From Clostridia bacterium (GTDB lineage: Bacteria; Bacillota_A; Clostridia; Oscillospirales; CAG-272), in assembly GCA_017462125.1 (NCBI GenBank), contig JAFTRQ010000077.1:1-61591 (forward strand): 61,591 bases of DNA. The letters are read 5' to 3'. The translations under genes and the position numbers were made by a program. Below, piece by piece: positions 24,124-33,668 of the stretch. Within the stretch, counting starts at the first letter, position 1; each line of letters starts with the position of its first letter. Below the pieces are notes generated by a model. It was not told the DNA's origin, searched no databases, and worked only from the letters and a program-made list of their open reading frames with translations.

Positions 24124-25820
24124 TAACGAAAGAGATTCCCGCAATTGATGCTGATGTTCCGACAGCTGACAGATTTACTATAACCTACAGTTCGAATGGA
24201 TATGTTATTAAGCCTGTTGGAAGTTCATATGCAGTTAGTGCCAACGATACGATGGCTTCCGGTATGGCTGGTGCACCGGATTCGTATCTTTCGAAACGAA
24301 CAACAACTGAAGCGGGGGTGCGTGCACAATGGATTTTGTATCAGTATACAGGTGCAGCACGAAGCGGGACATCGATTTCATATCCGTCATCTTGGACGAG
24401 TATTGGTATAATACAAGGGAGCAGTACGCTTGTTGGTGTAAAAACTTGGTCTACTGTAATTGGTGTGAACACACCATATGTTCAAGTGGCTCCGGGATAT
24501 GAACATATAGCCACTTACAGTTGGGATGCTACGAATTTTAAGATGACACTCAACGCAAATGCGGTAGGTACAATACGAACCTATACAAGAATAAAATACA
24601 ACAATGATAGTGACACAGTTTATACCGGGACTAGTACCTTTACCATCATACCGCAAGTGGGAATGTATTATTTGCAGAACCAAGGAACCGATAAATATGC
24701 AGGAATTGCAAATGGAAATATAGTTTCCGGCACTGCTATACAGCAATTTGATTTTGATGCATCTAATAATATGCAATGGATAATAGAACACGTAACTGAT
24801 TCAGGGGGATATGTAAGGATACAATCATTTTACTCGGCATTATATATGAGCTTGAATGCAAGTAATTTATCGATCGTAGAGCAAAGCTATACCAATGAAT
24901 ACAATTTGTGGAAGTTCGAAACTATGACTGACGGAAATGTTAAGGTGATTTGTAAAGCAACTGAAGCAAGCAATGCGGTAATGTCAGTACCATCTTCAGC
25001 AAGTGCAAACGGCGCAAATTTGTCTATGAGTACTTATGTTGATAATTCGGATCTAAACGATGAGTGGAAATGTTTTTTGCAAACCAATGACATATATTTA
25101 GAAGTGATATATGAAATGGCGTACCAAAGCAGATATTCTAACGCGGCAACAAGAACGAACAATCAAATGTTGAAACTCCAAGAACTGTATGCAACCGAGT
25201 TTGGAATATTAGTGTATGGCGAAATACCGAGTTTATTTTATTCGTACGCAGATTCTCATTGTCTTACACCATATTATGAGGTATGTCCACATATATCTGA
25301 TGATGCTCAGTGTAGAGATTCAGTTTGTCGAAGTCTCAATAATATTATATTATATGAGTATCATCACAAAAACATATACAATATTTTAGCAAGGATACCA
25401 TATTCTGATACTACACATTCAGTTAAAATTGCATACATAGGTCATGAGGTATGTACACAAAAAAATGAAATATACGATGAAAATGAAAATTTGGTGTCTG
25501 CGACTCACACAGCAAATCCGTTCTATGGGTTGTGCAACCGTGTAATAGGCGTTGCAGTAATTTTGAATCGTGCGTCTGAAGCGAGTGAGACAAAAACGGT
25601 TGTTCATGAATTTGGACATTATTTTGGTGTTATAGATCACTATGGTCAAGGTGGACTAACAACAGAAGCTATTAAAGCCGAGACAGGCGACAATGGTTAT
25701 AGTTCTGACTGCATATACGGCGAACACAAAGATTACACTACTGTAATGAATAATCTGATTATTTGTGATGGCTGTAAAAATATTATTAAGAAAAATGCAA
25801 GTTGGTTTTCGATTGACTGA
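24120..25820 (+). pseudogene. Zincin-like metalloprotease with ricin-type repeats, C-terminal part after a frameshift
   Basis: About 566 residues continuing the gene at 23617. The end of the first ricin-like repeat is followed by a spacer (about 70-170), a second ricin-type repeat (about 175-315, VGMYYLQNQGTDKYAGIANGN) and a protease domain (about 325-566). The zinc motif is HEFGHYFGVIDHY (nt 25605-25643), an HExxHxxGxxD metzincin-like signature with a possible third ligand. Cys pairs late in the protein (ICDGCKNII) may form disulphides or bind metal. If the frameshift is not real, the whole would be a secreted carbohydrate-targeted protease of about 734 residues. Codon usage is A/T-rich compared with neighbours. 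Confidence 0.75.
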
Positions 25821-25840
25821 AAAGATTGAAGGAGATTTAT

Positions 25841-26596
25841 ATGATAAAAATCTTTAGAATTTGTTTTTTATGTGTGGTTGTCTTGCTTTTTGCATCATGT
25901 GCAGGTTTAGCTAATGATGTCAAGCTCGGGGATATGGGTTCTACGTTGACGATAACAAATAATGGAAATACTGAGAAAGACGATACCGAATTATCGGACA
26001 TTCCCGAAACCGAAACATACGATCAACAAAGCGAAGTCGAAAACGTTGAAATCCCTCTTATGACATTTGAAAGCTTGGATGAACTTGATGCGTTTTTGAA
26101 GATGAACAAAATCCCCCGCAATTTTGTGACCTACGATGTAATCAGTGATATGGGTGAGTTTATAAGCTTCGTGTTCCTGTCTGACGCGCAAAGTGGAGAT
26201 TACAGTCACGGTTTCTATTCACTTAGGGATAAAAGTGGGATGGAGATTGGAGTATATGTTCAATTTTTGAATGATACATATGTTTCTGCTGAGGATCAAA
26301 TTTTTGAAGTGCCAACCCCTATGGACTTAAGAACTTCAGAAACAAATGGAAGTAAATTAGGGGTATATGTGGTAGATCAAATAAGTTATACGTATATTTC
26401 AGGATTACTATCCTCGATAAAATGGGAGATTGACAACATACAATTTACCATTCTGTTTAATTCAAGCATAGTCGATATTCAGCTTAATGAGATGAATGAT
26501 TGTCTTGCAAATTTATTAAATGCGCAAACCGCGAGTAAATGTGTTGATAATCTTGCAGAACGAATTGACTTGGCTGACGAATCTATATTGAAATAA
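25841..26596 (+). CDS. Lipoprotein of unknown function (251 aa)
   Basis: I do not recognise a domain. A lipoprotein signal peptide with lipobox FASC (Cys20) is followed by a Thr/Glu/Asp-rich spacer (about 40-75) and a mixed alpha/beta body. The body opens with ESLDELDAFLKMNKIPRNF and contains beta-strand-like stretches. The ATG at 25841 has GAAGGAG upstream and lies 20 bp after the metalloprotease stop, so it probably belongs to the same transcript and may be its partner at the cell surface (inference). It shares the low G+C of the block. Confidence 0.75.
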   Translation: MIKIFRICFLCVVVLLFASCAGLANDVKLGDMGSTLTITNNGNTEKDDTELSDIPETETYDQQSEVENVEIPLMTFESLDELDAFLKMNKIPRNFVTYDVISDMGEFISFVFLSDAQSGDYSHGFYSLRDKSGMEIGVYVQFLNDTYVSAEDQIFEVPTPMDLRTSETNGSKLGVYVVDQISYTYISGLLSSIKWEIDNIQFTILFNSSIVDIQLNEMNDCLANLLNAQTASKCVDNLAERIDLADESILK

Positions 26597-26608
26597 AAAT
26601 AATCCTAT

Positions 26609-26665
26609 GCGGCTTTTGTCATAATTTTATGGAATAATTGCCATAAAGTCATTGACAAAGGCCGC
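26609..26665. repeat. 57-bp imperfect inverted repeat overlapping a promoter
   Basis: GCGGCTTTTGTCA on the left matches the complement of TGACAAAGGCCGC on the right with one change, and inner arms TTTATGG/CCATAAA continue the stem. The right arm contains the -35 element (26652-26657) of the next gene. There is no T-run, so it is not an ordinary terminator. Confidence 0.7.
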
Positions 26666-26680
26666 GTAATATTATATAAT
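26652..26680 (+). promoter_or_regulatory. Promoter of the GH106-like gene
   Basis: TTGACA (26652-26657), 17-nt spacer, TATAAT (26675-26680). Confidence 0.85.
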
Positions 26681-26754
26681 AAATTGAATGGCAAATATTG
26701 TGAAAATCTTTGCCCCGAAACGAAAACAACCCCGAAGCAAAGGAGTTTTAAGCT

Positions 26755-29496
26755 ATGGATTTTAAAAACATTGACAAAAAGTACCGTCCCGTGCCTTTTT
26801 GGTCGTGGAACGAAAAATTGAACGTGCCCGAATCTCTCCGTCAGACCGCACTTATGGATGACGTTGGCATTGGTGGCTACTTTATGCACGCCCGCGGCGG
26901 TCTTCAGACCGAGTATATGGGTGAAGAGTGGTTCGAGAATATCGGCGCTTGCATCGAAGAGTGTAACAAGAGAGGCATGCACGCTTGGGCATACGACGAG
27001 AATGGTTGGCCTTCCGGCTTTGGCGGCGGCAAGGTCAATGGCAAGGGCGAAAAATATTGGCAGAAGTATCTTCGCGTAATGCCTAAAGACGGCGATAAGT
27101 CCAATATAGAGTCTCACAGATATATCTGCACAACAGGTGAATATTTCTTCTATTACGACGTTAACCCCTTCTACGTTGATACTCTCGATGCATTCGTTAT
27201 CGCAGACTTTATCAACGAGATCTACGAGCCCTATTATGAAAAGTATGGTTCCTCCTTTGACGGCTTCTTTACAGACGAGCCTCAGATTTCCCGTAACGGT
27301 ATTCCGTGGAGCTTGACTCTTATCGAAAAGTACAACGAGAGATACGGCGAGGATCTTTGCGCGGTTCTGCCCTCACTCTTCTATGAGGTAGGCGACTATC
27401 AGACAATCAGAGTAAAGTTCTGGAAGCTGATCACCGATCTCTTCTCCGCGAACTTTATGAAGCAGATCTACGATTGGTGTCTTGCTCACGACCTGCAGTT
27501 TACCGGCCACCTGGTTCTTGAAGAGACCCTTATGGCACAGTTGATCTCCAACGGTGCCTGCATGCCTCACTACGAGTACCTTACCATTCCCGGTATGGAC
27601 TGGCTGGGTAGAAATATCGGTCCCTGTCTCACTCACCATCAGTTAGCTTCCACTGCCGCTCAAGTTGGTAGAAAGCAGGTGCTTTCCGAGACATTCGCGC
27701 TCTGCGGTCACAACGTCGGTCACGACGAGCTGAAGAGAAACTACGAGTGGATGATGGTCCGCGGCATCAACCTGATGTGTCAGCACCTCGAGGGTTACTC
27801 CAACAGAGGTATCAGAAAGAGAGACTATCCTCCGGCAATGTACATCCAGCAGCCTTGGTGGGCAGACTACAAGGTATTCAACGACGCAATGAGCCGCGTT
27901 GGTATGCTGCTTGCAGAGGGTGAGATCAAGTTCGACACTCTGCTTATGCACAATATGACCTCCGGTTGGATCACTTTCAACTGCGGCAACAACACCCTGC
28001 CCGACGGCAAGGATATCAAGTATTATAACGCATCCCTTATCAACGCAACGCTTGCTCTTGAAGCAAAGCATATTCCTTTCCACCTCGGTGACGAGACCCT
28101 TATGGAGAGACACGGACGCGTTGAGGGCAACAAGCTGATCATCGGTGAGCAGACCTACACCACCGTTGTGCTCCCCGAATACATCTGCTTTATGGAGAAC
28201 ACGCAGAAGCTGCTTGACGAATTCAAGGCGAACGGCGGTAAGATCGTTACCGACATCTCCACTCTTGAAGCGAACCCCATCATCGACAATGAAAAGATCA
28301 CCTTCACATGGCGTGACTTCGGTGATTTCAAGATGTACTATTTCGTAAACTCTCACAATAGTGCAGAGAAGGCTACAATTACCAAGGGTAGCTATGCGAT
28401 CGACTTGGCTACAGGCGAGAAGATCGACTTCTGTGGCGAATACACGTTCCCCGCATACGGAAGCCTTGTTGTCATCGACGACGGTACACCTTGCTCCGCA
28501 AAGAAGGAAGAAAAGACGCTTACCGCCCTTGATATCACCGGTAATTGGAAGATCGAGAGTGCGACCTATAACTCCGTAACCCTTGATAAGTGCGATTATT
28601 GGTTCGACGGCGAGCTTCAGGAGGAGAACGGCTACGTGCTGAATATCGTTCCCAGAACTACAGAGCTTCACCGTCCCGTTAACGTTCGTTGCGCGTTCAA
28701 GATCGATCTTGAATACGTTTCCGACAAGCTCTTTGTTGCAGTAGAGACTCCCGAGATCTTTACCATCAAGGTCAACGGTGTTGAGGTTGACAAGACCGAT
28801 TGCGGCTTCTTCCGCGATGCATCCTTCCGTATGATCGACATTCAGAAGTATGCAAAGGTTGGAGAAAACGTCATCGAGCTTCTCTCGCTGATCACTCAGT
28901 CCGAAGAGGTTTATGAGAACATCGAAAAGAGTAAGAAGTTTGAGTCCGAAAAGAATAAGCTGACGTACGATATGGAGATCGAGGCAATGTACCTTGTGGG
29001 TGACTTTGCAGTCAAGACCGAGGGTAACTTCGAGCCTATCGCCAATAACGCTTACTTCTATGACGGTGGCTTTACCGTTGTGAAGCCTGCTGACGAGATC
29101 GAGCTGAAGAACCTTGAGCAGAACGGATATACCTTCTTCTCCGGTGAGCTCTGCGTTTCCAAGAAGTTCAATCTGGATAGCACCGACTACAAGCTTTCCT
29201 TCGCAAAGAACGGATTCAATGCCCTCAGAATCAAGGTGAACGGCAAGTACGTTTGCACCTCTATGTGGGCACCTTACGATATCGACCTCTCCGAGTATCT
29301 CACCGTTGGTGAAAATACCGTTGAGCTGACCATCGTAAACAACCTCCGTAACCTGCTTGGTCCTCACCACCACGTAGGCGGCGAGCTTCTTGGTGTATCT
29401 CCCGCTCACTTCTACAAGGAGCGTTGCATCTGGAATGGCTTCAATACAGGCTACTTTACCGAAAAGTATAGCTTCGTGAATACAGGTCTTATTTAA
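26755..29496 (+). CDS. Glycoside hydrolase related to GH106 (alpha-L-rhamnosidase-like)
   Basis: 913 residues, no signal peptide, so probably intracellular. The N-terminus is characteristic of the GH106-related group: PVPFWSWNEKL, GGYFMHARGGLQTEY, AYDENGWPSGFGGG. An (alpha/beta)8-like catalytic region runs to about 430 with FFTDEPQIS and LSETFALCGH as likely active-site segments, followed by a beta-rich region and a galactose-binding-like domain (about 770-880, LRIKVNGKYVCTSMWAPYDIDLSEYL). It probably removes rhamnose or a related sugar from imported oligosaccharides. Codon use is again G+C-rich compared with the block just upstream. Single gene with its own promoter and terminator. Confidence 0.85.
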   Translation: MDFKNIDKKYRPVPFWSWNEKLNVPESLRQTALMDDVGIGGYFMHARGGLQTEYMGEEWFENIGACIEECNKRGMHAWAYDENGWPSGFGGGKVNGKGEKYWQKYLRVMPKDGDKSNIESHRYICTTGEYFFYYDVNPFYVDTLDAFVIADFINEIYEPYYEKYGSSFDGFFTDEPQISRNGIPWSLTLIEKYNERYGEDLCAVLPSLFYEVGDYQTIRVKFWKLITDLFSANFMKQIYDWCLAHDLQFTGHLVLEETLMAQLISNGACMPHYEYLTIPGMDWLGRNIGPCLTHHQLASTAAQVGRKQVLSETFALCGHNVGHDELKRNYEWMMVRGINLMCQHLEGYSNRGIRKRDYPPAMYIQQPWWADYKVFNDAMSRVGMLLAEGEIKFDTLLMHNMTSGWITFNCGNNTLPDGKDIKYYNASLINATLALEAKHIPFHLGDETLMERHGRVEGNKLIIGEQTYTTVVLPEYICFMENTQKLLDEFKANGGKIVTDISTLEANPIIDNEKITFTWRDFGDFKMYYFVNSHNSAEKATITKGSYAIDLATGEKIDFCGEYTFPAYGSLVVIDDGTPCSAKKEEKTLTALDITGNWKIESATYNSVTLDKCDYWFDGELQEENGYVLNIVPRTTELHRPVNVRCAFKIDLEYVSDKLFVAVETPEIFTIKVNGVEVDKTDCGFFRDASFRMIDIQKYAKVGENVIELLSLITQSEEVYENIEKSKKFESEKNKLTYDMEIEAMYLVGDFAVKTEGNFEPIANNAYFYDGGFTVVKPADEIELKNLEQNGYTFFSGELCVSKKFNLDSTDYKLSFAKNGFNALRIKVNGKYVCTSMWAPYDIDLSEYLTVGENTVELTIVNNLRNLLGPHHHVGGELLGVSPAHFYKERCIWNGFNTGYFTEKYSFVNTGLI

Positions 29497-29510
29497 TCAA
29501 ATAACAATAT

Positions 29511-29553
29511 TTTTGGGAAGGCGATCTTTTTTAAAGGTCGCCTTCCCAAAAAT
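29511..29553. terminator. Bidirectional terminator between GH106-like gene and spo0A
   Basis: TTTTGGGAAGGCGA pairs with TCGCCTTCCCAAAA, with T/A runs on both outer sides, between two convergent genes. Confidence 0.9.
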
Positions 29554-29592
29554 TTATATTATTAAGGTTCAAAAAAGGGAAGAGGTGCGGTA

Positions 29593-30384
29593 TTAATAGA
29601 GCTTATACTTCAATCTCAAATTATCAGCAATCATCGCGATAAACTCGCTATTTGTGGGCTTTCCACGGTTGTTCTGTATTGTGTAGCCAAAATAGGAATT
29701 AAGGGTATCCACGTCACCCCTATCCCACGCGACCTCGATTGCGTGGCGGATAGCACGCTCGACACGGCTTGTGGTGGTCTGATATTTCTTCGCGACGGAG
29801 GGATAGAGGACCTTGGTGACGCTGTTGATGATGTCACTGTCCTTGACGGTGAGGAGGATCGCGGTGCGGAGATACTGATAGCCCTTGATGTGTGCAGGCA
29901 CACCGATCTGATGAATGATGCGAGTGACCTGCGCCTCAATATCGGGGGTGTTGTCCGTAGCTTCTGCGCGATCCTCCTGTGTGTTGTCATTTTTGTGATT
30001 GCGATTTTTTAACATACTGTCAACGTATTCAATGAGATTCGACTGATTGATCGGCTTGATCAGGCAAAGCTCCGCGCCGGCCTGCAGGGCTTGAACGAAA
30101 ATGTTTTGGTTTGAGATCGGCGAGGTCATGATGATCACGGGAGGGCGGTCACTTCCATAGGACAGGGCCTTGGCGCTTCGCACCACGCTGAGTCCGTCTA
30201 CCTTGGACATCCACACGTCGATGATCACCACGTCGGGATGTGTTCTGCCTATCTTCGCCAAAGCATCCTCTCCGTTGACTGCTTCTTCTATATATCTGCA
30301 TCCCGCGCGCATAAAGCACTCCTTGAGCATTGCGCGCTGTGATGAATTTTCGTCTGCAATCAGTATTTTTGTTGTGTATTCCAT
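29593..30384 (-). CDS. spo0A: Sporulation transcription factor Spo0A
   Basis: Master response regulator of endospore formation. 263 residues: receiver domain (1-120) with Asp11/Glu12, phospho-acceptor Asp56 (VVIIDVWM), the MTS segment and Lys110; linker; and the conserved effector domain (about 150-263) with [41 protein letters not shown] and [19 protein letters not shown]. The ATG at 30384 has AGGAGG upstream. Acidic pocket is Asp-Glu rather than the frequent Asp-Asp. Spo0A marks the organism as a potential spore former. Upstream are tandem 0A-like boxes that suggest autoregulation. Confidence 0.97.
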   Translation of the reverse strand: MEYTTKILIADENSSQRAMLKECFMRAGCRYIEEAVNGEDALAKIGRTHPDVVIIDVWMSKVDGLSVVRSAKALSYGSDRPPVIIMTSPISNQNIFVQALQAGAELCLIKPINQSNLIEYVDSMLKNRNHKNDNTQEDRAEATDNTPDIEAQVTRIIHQIGVPAHIKGYQYLRTAILLTVKDSDIINSVTKVLYPSVAKKYQTTTSRVERAIRHAIEVAWDRGDVDTLNSYFGYTIQNNRGKPTNSEFIAMIADNLRLKYKLY

Positions 30385-30517
30385 TATTATGTATCCTCCT
30401 GTAAAATAAAATTATGATTTACAGTATAATAATACCATAAATTGGTAAAAATTGCAATACCCTTGGTAAAAAAATCCGATGAGCAATGTTGCCAAAATTT
30501 ACCATAAAATATTGCCA

Positions 30518-30560
30518 ATTATAACCAAAAAAGTAGAATTGGCTGTCAAAAGCTGTCGAA
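30518..30560 (-). promoter_or_regulatory. spo0A control region: possible promoter overlapped by tandem 0A-like boxes
   Basis: On the + strand TGTCAAA (30544-30550) and TGTCGAA (30554-30560) are spaced 10 bp start to start, one helical turn; TGTCGAA is the consensus 0A box. The reverse complement of the first supplies a TTGACA (-35) for spo0A, with TATAAT at 30523-30518; the 20-nt spacer is longer than ideal. Between here and the start codon, TTGGTAAAAATT-like repeats occur at about 30441 and 30463, and a reverse-oriented copy near 30490. Confidence 0.6.
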
Positions 30561-30582
30561 ATGAGCAGAATCGAGGCGAAAT

Positions 30583-30614
30583 AAAAAAGAGAGCCCATAC
30601 GAGGCTCTCTTTTG
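30583..30614 (-). terminator. Terminator of the scp-to-membrane-protein operon
   Basis: AAAAGAGAGCC pairs with GGCTCTCTTTT around a 7-nt loop. It separates the upstream leftward genes from spo0A. Confidence 0.88.
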
Positions 30615-30631
30615 TTACATCCTTGCATCCT

Positions 30632-31084
30632 TTATCCGTATATCCAGCTTGAAGGGATCAAAAAGGTATAGGGTGCGGTGGCAATGGCGAAGGTAAGAGC
30701 AAGCTTGAGTCTTAAGCTCTTGTCTTCTTTTCTGAAGGAAAGAAAATAGTTGAAAATGAAGATCAGCCCCGCGGCAAGCAAAACGCCGGGAATGGTCAGG
30801 ATCGGTTCGTCGGCAAGGCCACCGCCGATTTCAAGAGTGATATGAAATAAAAGCATAACGCCCGCCGCGATCATATCGGCAAGGAATCCAAACAGAAAAA
30901 CCTTGAGAATGTTTTTCTTGTAAAAGACCTTCTTTTCAGTTAACTTGAAAGCAATCATAGCCAACAGAAGGACTATGCTGTCGATCAGGAAGTTGCCCGG
31001 TATGACGATAAGCCAGGTAGCGGGGAACATCCAAAGCATCCAGACGGGGAACAGTACGTTGTAAAGCTTAAATTCCTTTTTCAT
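30632..31084 (-). CDS. Small multi-pass membrane protein of unknown function (150 aa)
   Basis: Four to five hydrophobic segments (about 10-30, 32-48, 58-80, 92-115, 127-147), short Lys-rich loops (FKLTEKKVFYKK, SFRKEDKSLRLK). The ATG at 31084 follows GGAAAGGAA. Last gene before the terminator, 19 bp after the pseudouridine synthase gene. No family recognised. Position in an operon that ends in ytfJ and a carboxypeptidase suggests, weakly, a link to envelope or sporulation. Confidence 0.75.
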   Translation of the reverse strand: MKKEFKLYNVLFPVWMLWMFPATWLIVIPGNFLIDSIVLLLAMIAFKLTEKKVFYKKNILKVFLFGFLADMIAAGVMLLFHITLEIGGGLADEPILTIPGVLLAAGLIFIFNYFLSFRKEDKSLRLKLALTFAIATAPYTFLIPSSWIYG

Positions 31085-31103
31085 ATTCCTTTCCTTTCGT
31101 TAA

Positions 31104-31838
31104 TTAACAGGTCTTCAAATACGTGATCTCGTCGGTGGTCAATTTTCTCCATTTTCCCTCTGCAAGATTACCGAGCTTCAGCTTGCCGATCGCCACTCTT
31201 TGCAGACGAAGGATTCGCACTCCGTGCAGCTCGCACGTTCTGCGGATCTGTCTGTTTCTGCCCTCAAAAAGCTGAAATTCGGCGATCGTTGAGTGATCGT
31301 CACCGCCCACGTATCGAACTCTGACCTGCATAGTCAGCCTGCCGTCCAGCTCCACGGGCTCGCCGAGCGTAGCAAGGCTTTCGGGCTCGAATCTTCCTTT
31401 TAAGGTGACGTGGTAGATCTTCGGTATTGAATGACGGGGATGGGTCAGCTTGTTTGCAAGCTCACCGTCATTGGTGAGCAGCAGAAGCCCGTCGGAGTCC
31501 ATATCAAGTCTGCCGATGGGGTAGAGACGAATCTGCTTACCATCTCCATTCCGTACGTCTCGGCAGAGATCGGTTACGTTGTGCCTGCCTTTTTCGTCGG
31601 ACGCGGTGCATACGATGCCGCGAGGCTTGTTAAGCATAATGCAGATCCTTCCATTGCTCTGCGGCTTGATCTGCTTGCCCTGATACACGATCTCGTCGGC
31701 CTCGGGATCGATCTTTTCGCCCAATTCGGCAACGTGACCGTTGACCTTTACTCTGCCTGCGCGGATCTCCTCCTCGGCGGCACGGCGCGACATCACCCCG
31801 CAATCGGTAAAGTATTTTGACAGTCTGATTTTTTCCAT
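31104..31838 (-). CDS. rRNA pseudouridine synthase, RluB/RsuA family
   Basis: 244 residues: S4 RNA-binding domain (1-60, MEKIRLSKYFTDCGVMSRRAAE), catalytic domain with Asp112 in GRLDMDSDGLLLLTNDG, and the late motif RQIRRTCELHGVRILRLQR. Members convert a specific uridine of 23S (RluB) or 16S (RsuA) rRNA; gene order with scpA-scpB in Firmicutes points to RluB. Starts 35 bp after the carboxypeptidase stop. Confidence 0.92.
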   Translation of the reverse strand: MEKIRLSKYFTDCGVMSRRAAEEEIRAGRVKVNGHVAELGEKIDPEADEIVYQGKQIKPQSNGRICIMLNKPRGIVCTASDEKGRHNVTDLCRDVRNGDGKQIRLYPIGRLDMDSDGLLLLTNDGELANKLTHPRHSIPKIYHVTLKGRFEPESLATLGEPVELDGRLTMQVRVRYVGGDDHSTIAEFQLFEGRNRQIRRTCELHGVRILRLQRVAIGKLKLGNLAEGKWRKLTTDEITYLKTC

Positions 31839-31873
31839 TTTGATTCCTTTTGCCGCATTGCGGCTTTATGCGT

Positions 31874-33085
31874 TTATTTTCCGAAAAGCGAGCAAAGCTT
31901 TTCCCAAAGATTCTTTTTGAATACCGTTCTCTCCACGGAGTAAGCAGCGTAGATCGGCACCTGCGCCACCACCTTGCCGTCAAGAGAATAGACTAACTGC
32001 CCCACAACCTCTCCCTGACGGACAGGCGCGAAGGTGAATCGGTCTATCTCCACCGTGCAGGTGACCTGAGAGGCACTTTTCGGCAGGGTAATGCTTGCCT
32101 CATCCGTATTGGTCAGCAATACGTAATCCTCGGCTCCTCCGATGACGGGTTGAATGCGCTCGAATTCGCCCGCTTGGCACAAAAGTCTGGATTCGTACAG
32201 CGAAAAGCCGTGATCCAGCATGGTAGTGTGATCCTGCCAATCGTTGGGCGCGTTTAACGTTACGGCGATCAGCTCTACTCCGTCACGCATCGCCGCGCTG
32301 ACAAGACAGCGGCCGCTTTTCTTGGTATAACCGGTTTTGATGCCTATAGCGCCTTCATAACCCTTCAGCATCTTGTTGTGATTGATCAGCAGACGAACAC
32401 CCTCCGTCTGATTCAGCGGGATCGTGATCTTATAAGTAGAAACGATGGCTCTGAAGGTTTCGTTTTTCATCGCCGCTGCGGCGATAATGGACAGCTCTCG
32501 CGCCGTGGTGTAATGCTCGGGGTCGTCAAGCCCGTGGGGATTGGTAAAATGCGTGTTTTCAAGTCCTAGCTCAGCCGCCTTGTCATTCATAAGCTCGGCG
32601 AAGCCGTCAATGCTACCACCGATCTCGATGGCAATGGCAGCCGCCGCATCGTTGGCGGATTCCAAAAGCATCGCGTAAAGCAGATCCAGCATTGTCAGCT
32701 GCTCTCCCTCGTAGAGATAGATCGAGGAGCCCTCAATTCCAACAGCCAACGGGGAAACCGACACGGTTCTGGACGTTTCTCCACTTTCGATAGCAACCAA
32801 CGCAGTCATAATTTTCGTGGTGGATGCCATAGGCATACGCCTGTCGGGATCCTTGGCGGCAATGACTTCTCCCGTGGAGGCCTCGATCAGGATCGCGGAT
32901 TCTGCTGAAATGTGGGGCATATAAGAAAAGGCGGCATTCTCTCCGCCCGACGGCTTTGAGGTCAGCAAGCTGTCCGAGCCGGCAAATATCGGAAGTGCCG
33001 CCAAACATAACAACACAGCCGTCATCAAACAGGCGGCTTTGAAAGCGTTATTGATTTTTGATTTTTTGGAGATCCTGCAAGACAT
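31874..33085 (-). CDS. D-alanyl-D-alanine carboxypeptidase (PBP5/DacF type, S11)
   Basis: Penicillin-binding protein that removes the last D-Ala from peptidoglycan stem peptides. 403 residues; hydrophobic N-terminal export segment (about 15-35); active-site motifs S88-TT-K91, S143-A-N145 and K250-T-G252; C-terminal PBP5_C-like beta domain (about 300-390) and an amphipathic end (VFKKNLWEKLCSLFGK) for membrane attachment. The ATG at 33085 has GGAGG 6 nt upstream. Beside ytfJ, a role in spore cortex or general wall trimming is plausible. Confidence 0.95.
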   Translation of the reverse strand: MSCRISKKSKINNAFKAACLMTAVLLCLAALPIFAGSDSLLTSKPSGGENAAFSYMPHISAESAILIEASTGEVIAAKDPDRRMPMASTTKIMTALVAIESGETSRTVSVSPLAVGIEGSSIYLYEGEQLTMLDLLYAMLLESANDAAAAIAIEIGGSIDGFAELMNDKAAELGLENTHFTNPHGLDDPEHYTTARELSIIAAAAMKNETFRAIVSTYKITIPLNQTEGVRLLINHNKMLKGYEGAIGIKTGYTKKSGRCLVSAAMRDGVELIAVTLNAPNDWQDHTTMLDHGFSLYESRLLCQAGEFERIQPVIGGAEDYVLLTNTDEASITLPKSASQVTCTVEIDRFTFAPVRQGEVVGQLVYSLDGKVVAQVPIYAAYSVERTVFKKNLWEKLCSLFGK

Positions 33086-33181
33086 CTTTACCCTCCGGAC
33101 AAATACTTGATTTTGAATGGATACTGTACTATAGCCATTATATTTGCCCGGAGAAAAGATTATTCCGGAAGAGCGGGAGAA

Positions 33182-33616
33182 TTATTCCTTGTCGTCTTCC
33201 TCTGCAGCCTGCTCAGGCTCCTTTGCGAAAAGCGCCTTGATCTTTGCGATGATCTCGGGGGAACGATCGATCAGATCGGAGAGCTGCTCGATGGGGTCGG
33301 AGGGGTTCTTTACGCCTATGTTGATCAGTTCAACGTCTCCGTCCTTGGAAACGCAGAGAATACCGATAGGCTGAACCGAGATACCGGTGCCGCCGCCTGC
33401 GCCGAAGTTCTGGGGCTTGCCCTGCGCGCCGCCTGTCTTATCGTTGAAGTCCATACCTCCCGTAGCGTATCCGACAGCTACCTTGGAGATCGGGATCAGC
33501 GTTGTTCCGGATGCGGTCTCAACGGGAGTACCCATAACGGTGTCTGCATCGATCATGTTTCTGATCTGGGCAAGAGTTGCCTGTACAACTTCCTGAAGTT
33601 TGTTTTCGGTTGCCAT
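33182..33616 (-). CDS. ytfJ: Sporulation-associated protein YtfJ (GerW family)
   Basis: 144 residues with the family core GTPVETASGTTLIPISKVAVGYATGG and a Gly-rich stretch (FGAGGGTGISVQPIG). In Bacillus the protein is made in the forespore and is needed for normal germination. The C-terminal acidic end (EPEQAAEEDDKE) is variable. Follows the DUF2953 gene by 52 bp, the same pairing as ytfI-ytfJ. Confidence 0.92.
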   Translation of the reverse strand: MATENKLQEVVQATLAQIRNMIDADTVMGTPVETASGTTLIPISKVAVGYATGGMDFNDKTGGAQGKPQNFGAGGGTGISVQPIGILCVSKDGDVELINIGVKNPSDPIEQLSDLIDRSPEIIAKIKALFAKEPEQAAEEDDKE

Positions 33617-33668
33617 AATAAAATTCCTTTCTATATGGTTGGTATAATAATTTTTATGTGTAAACCCG

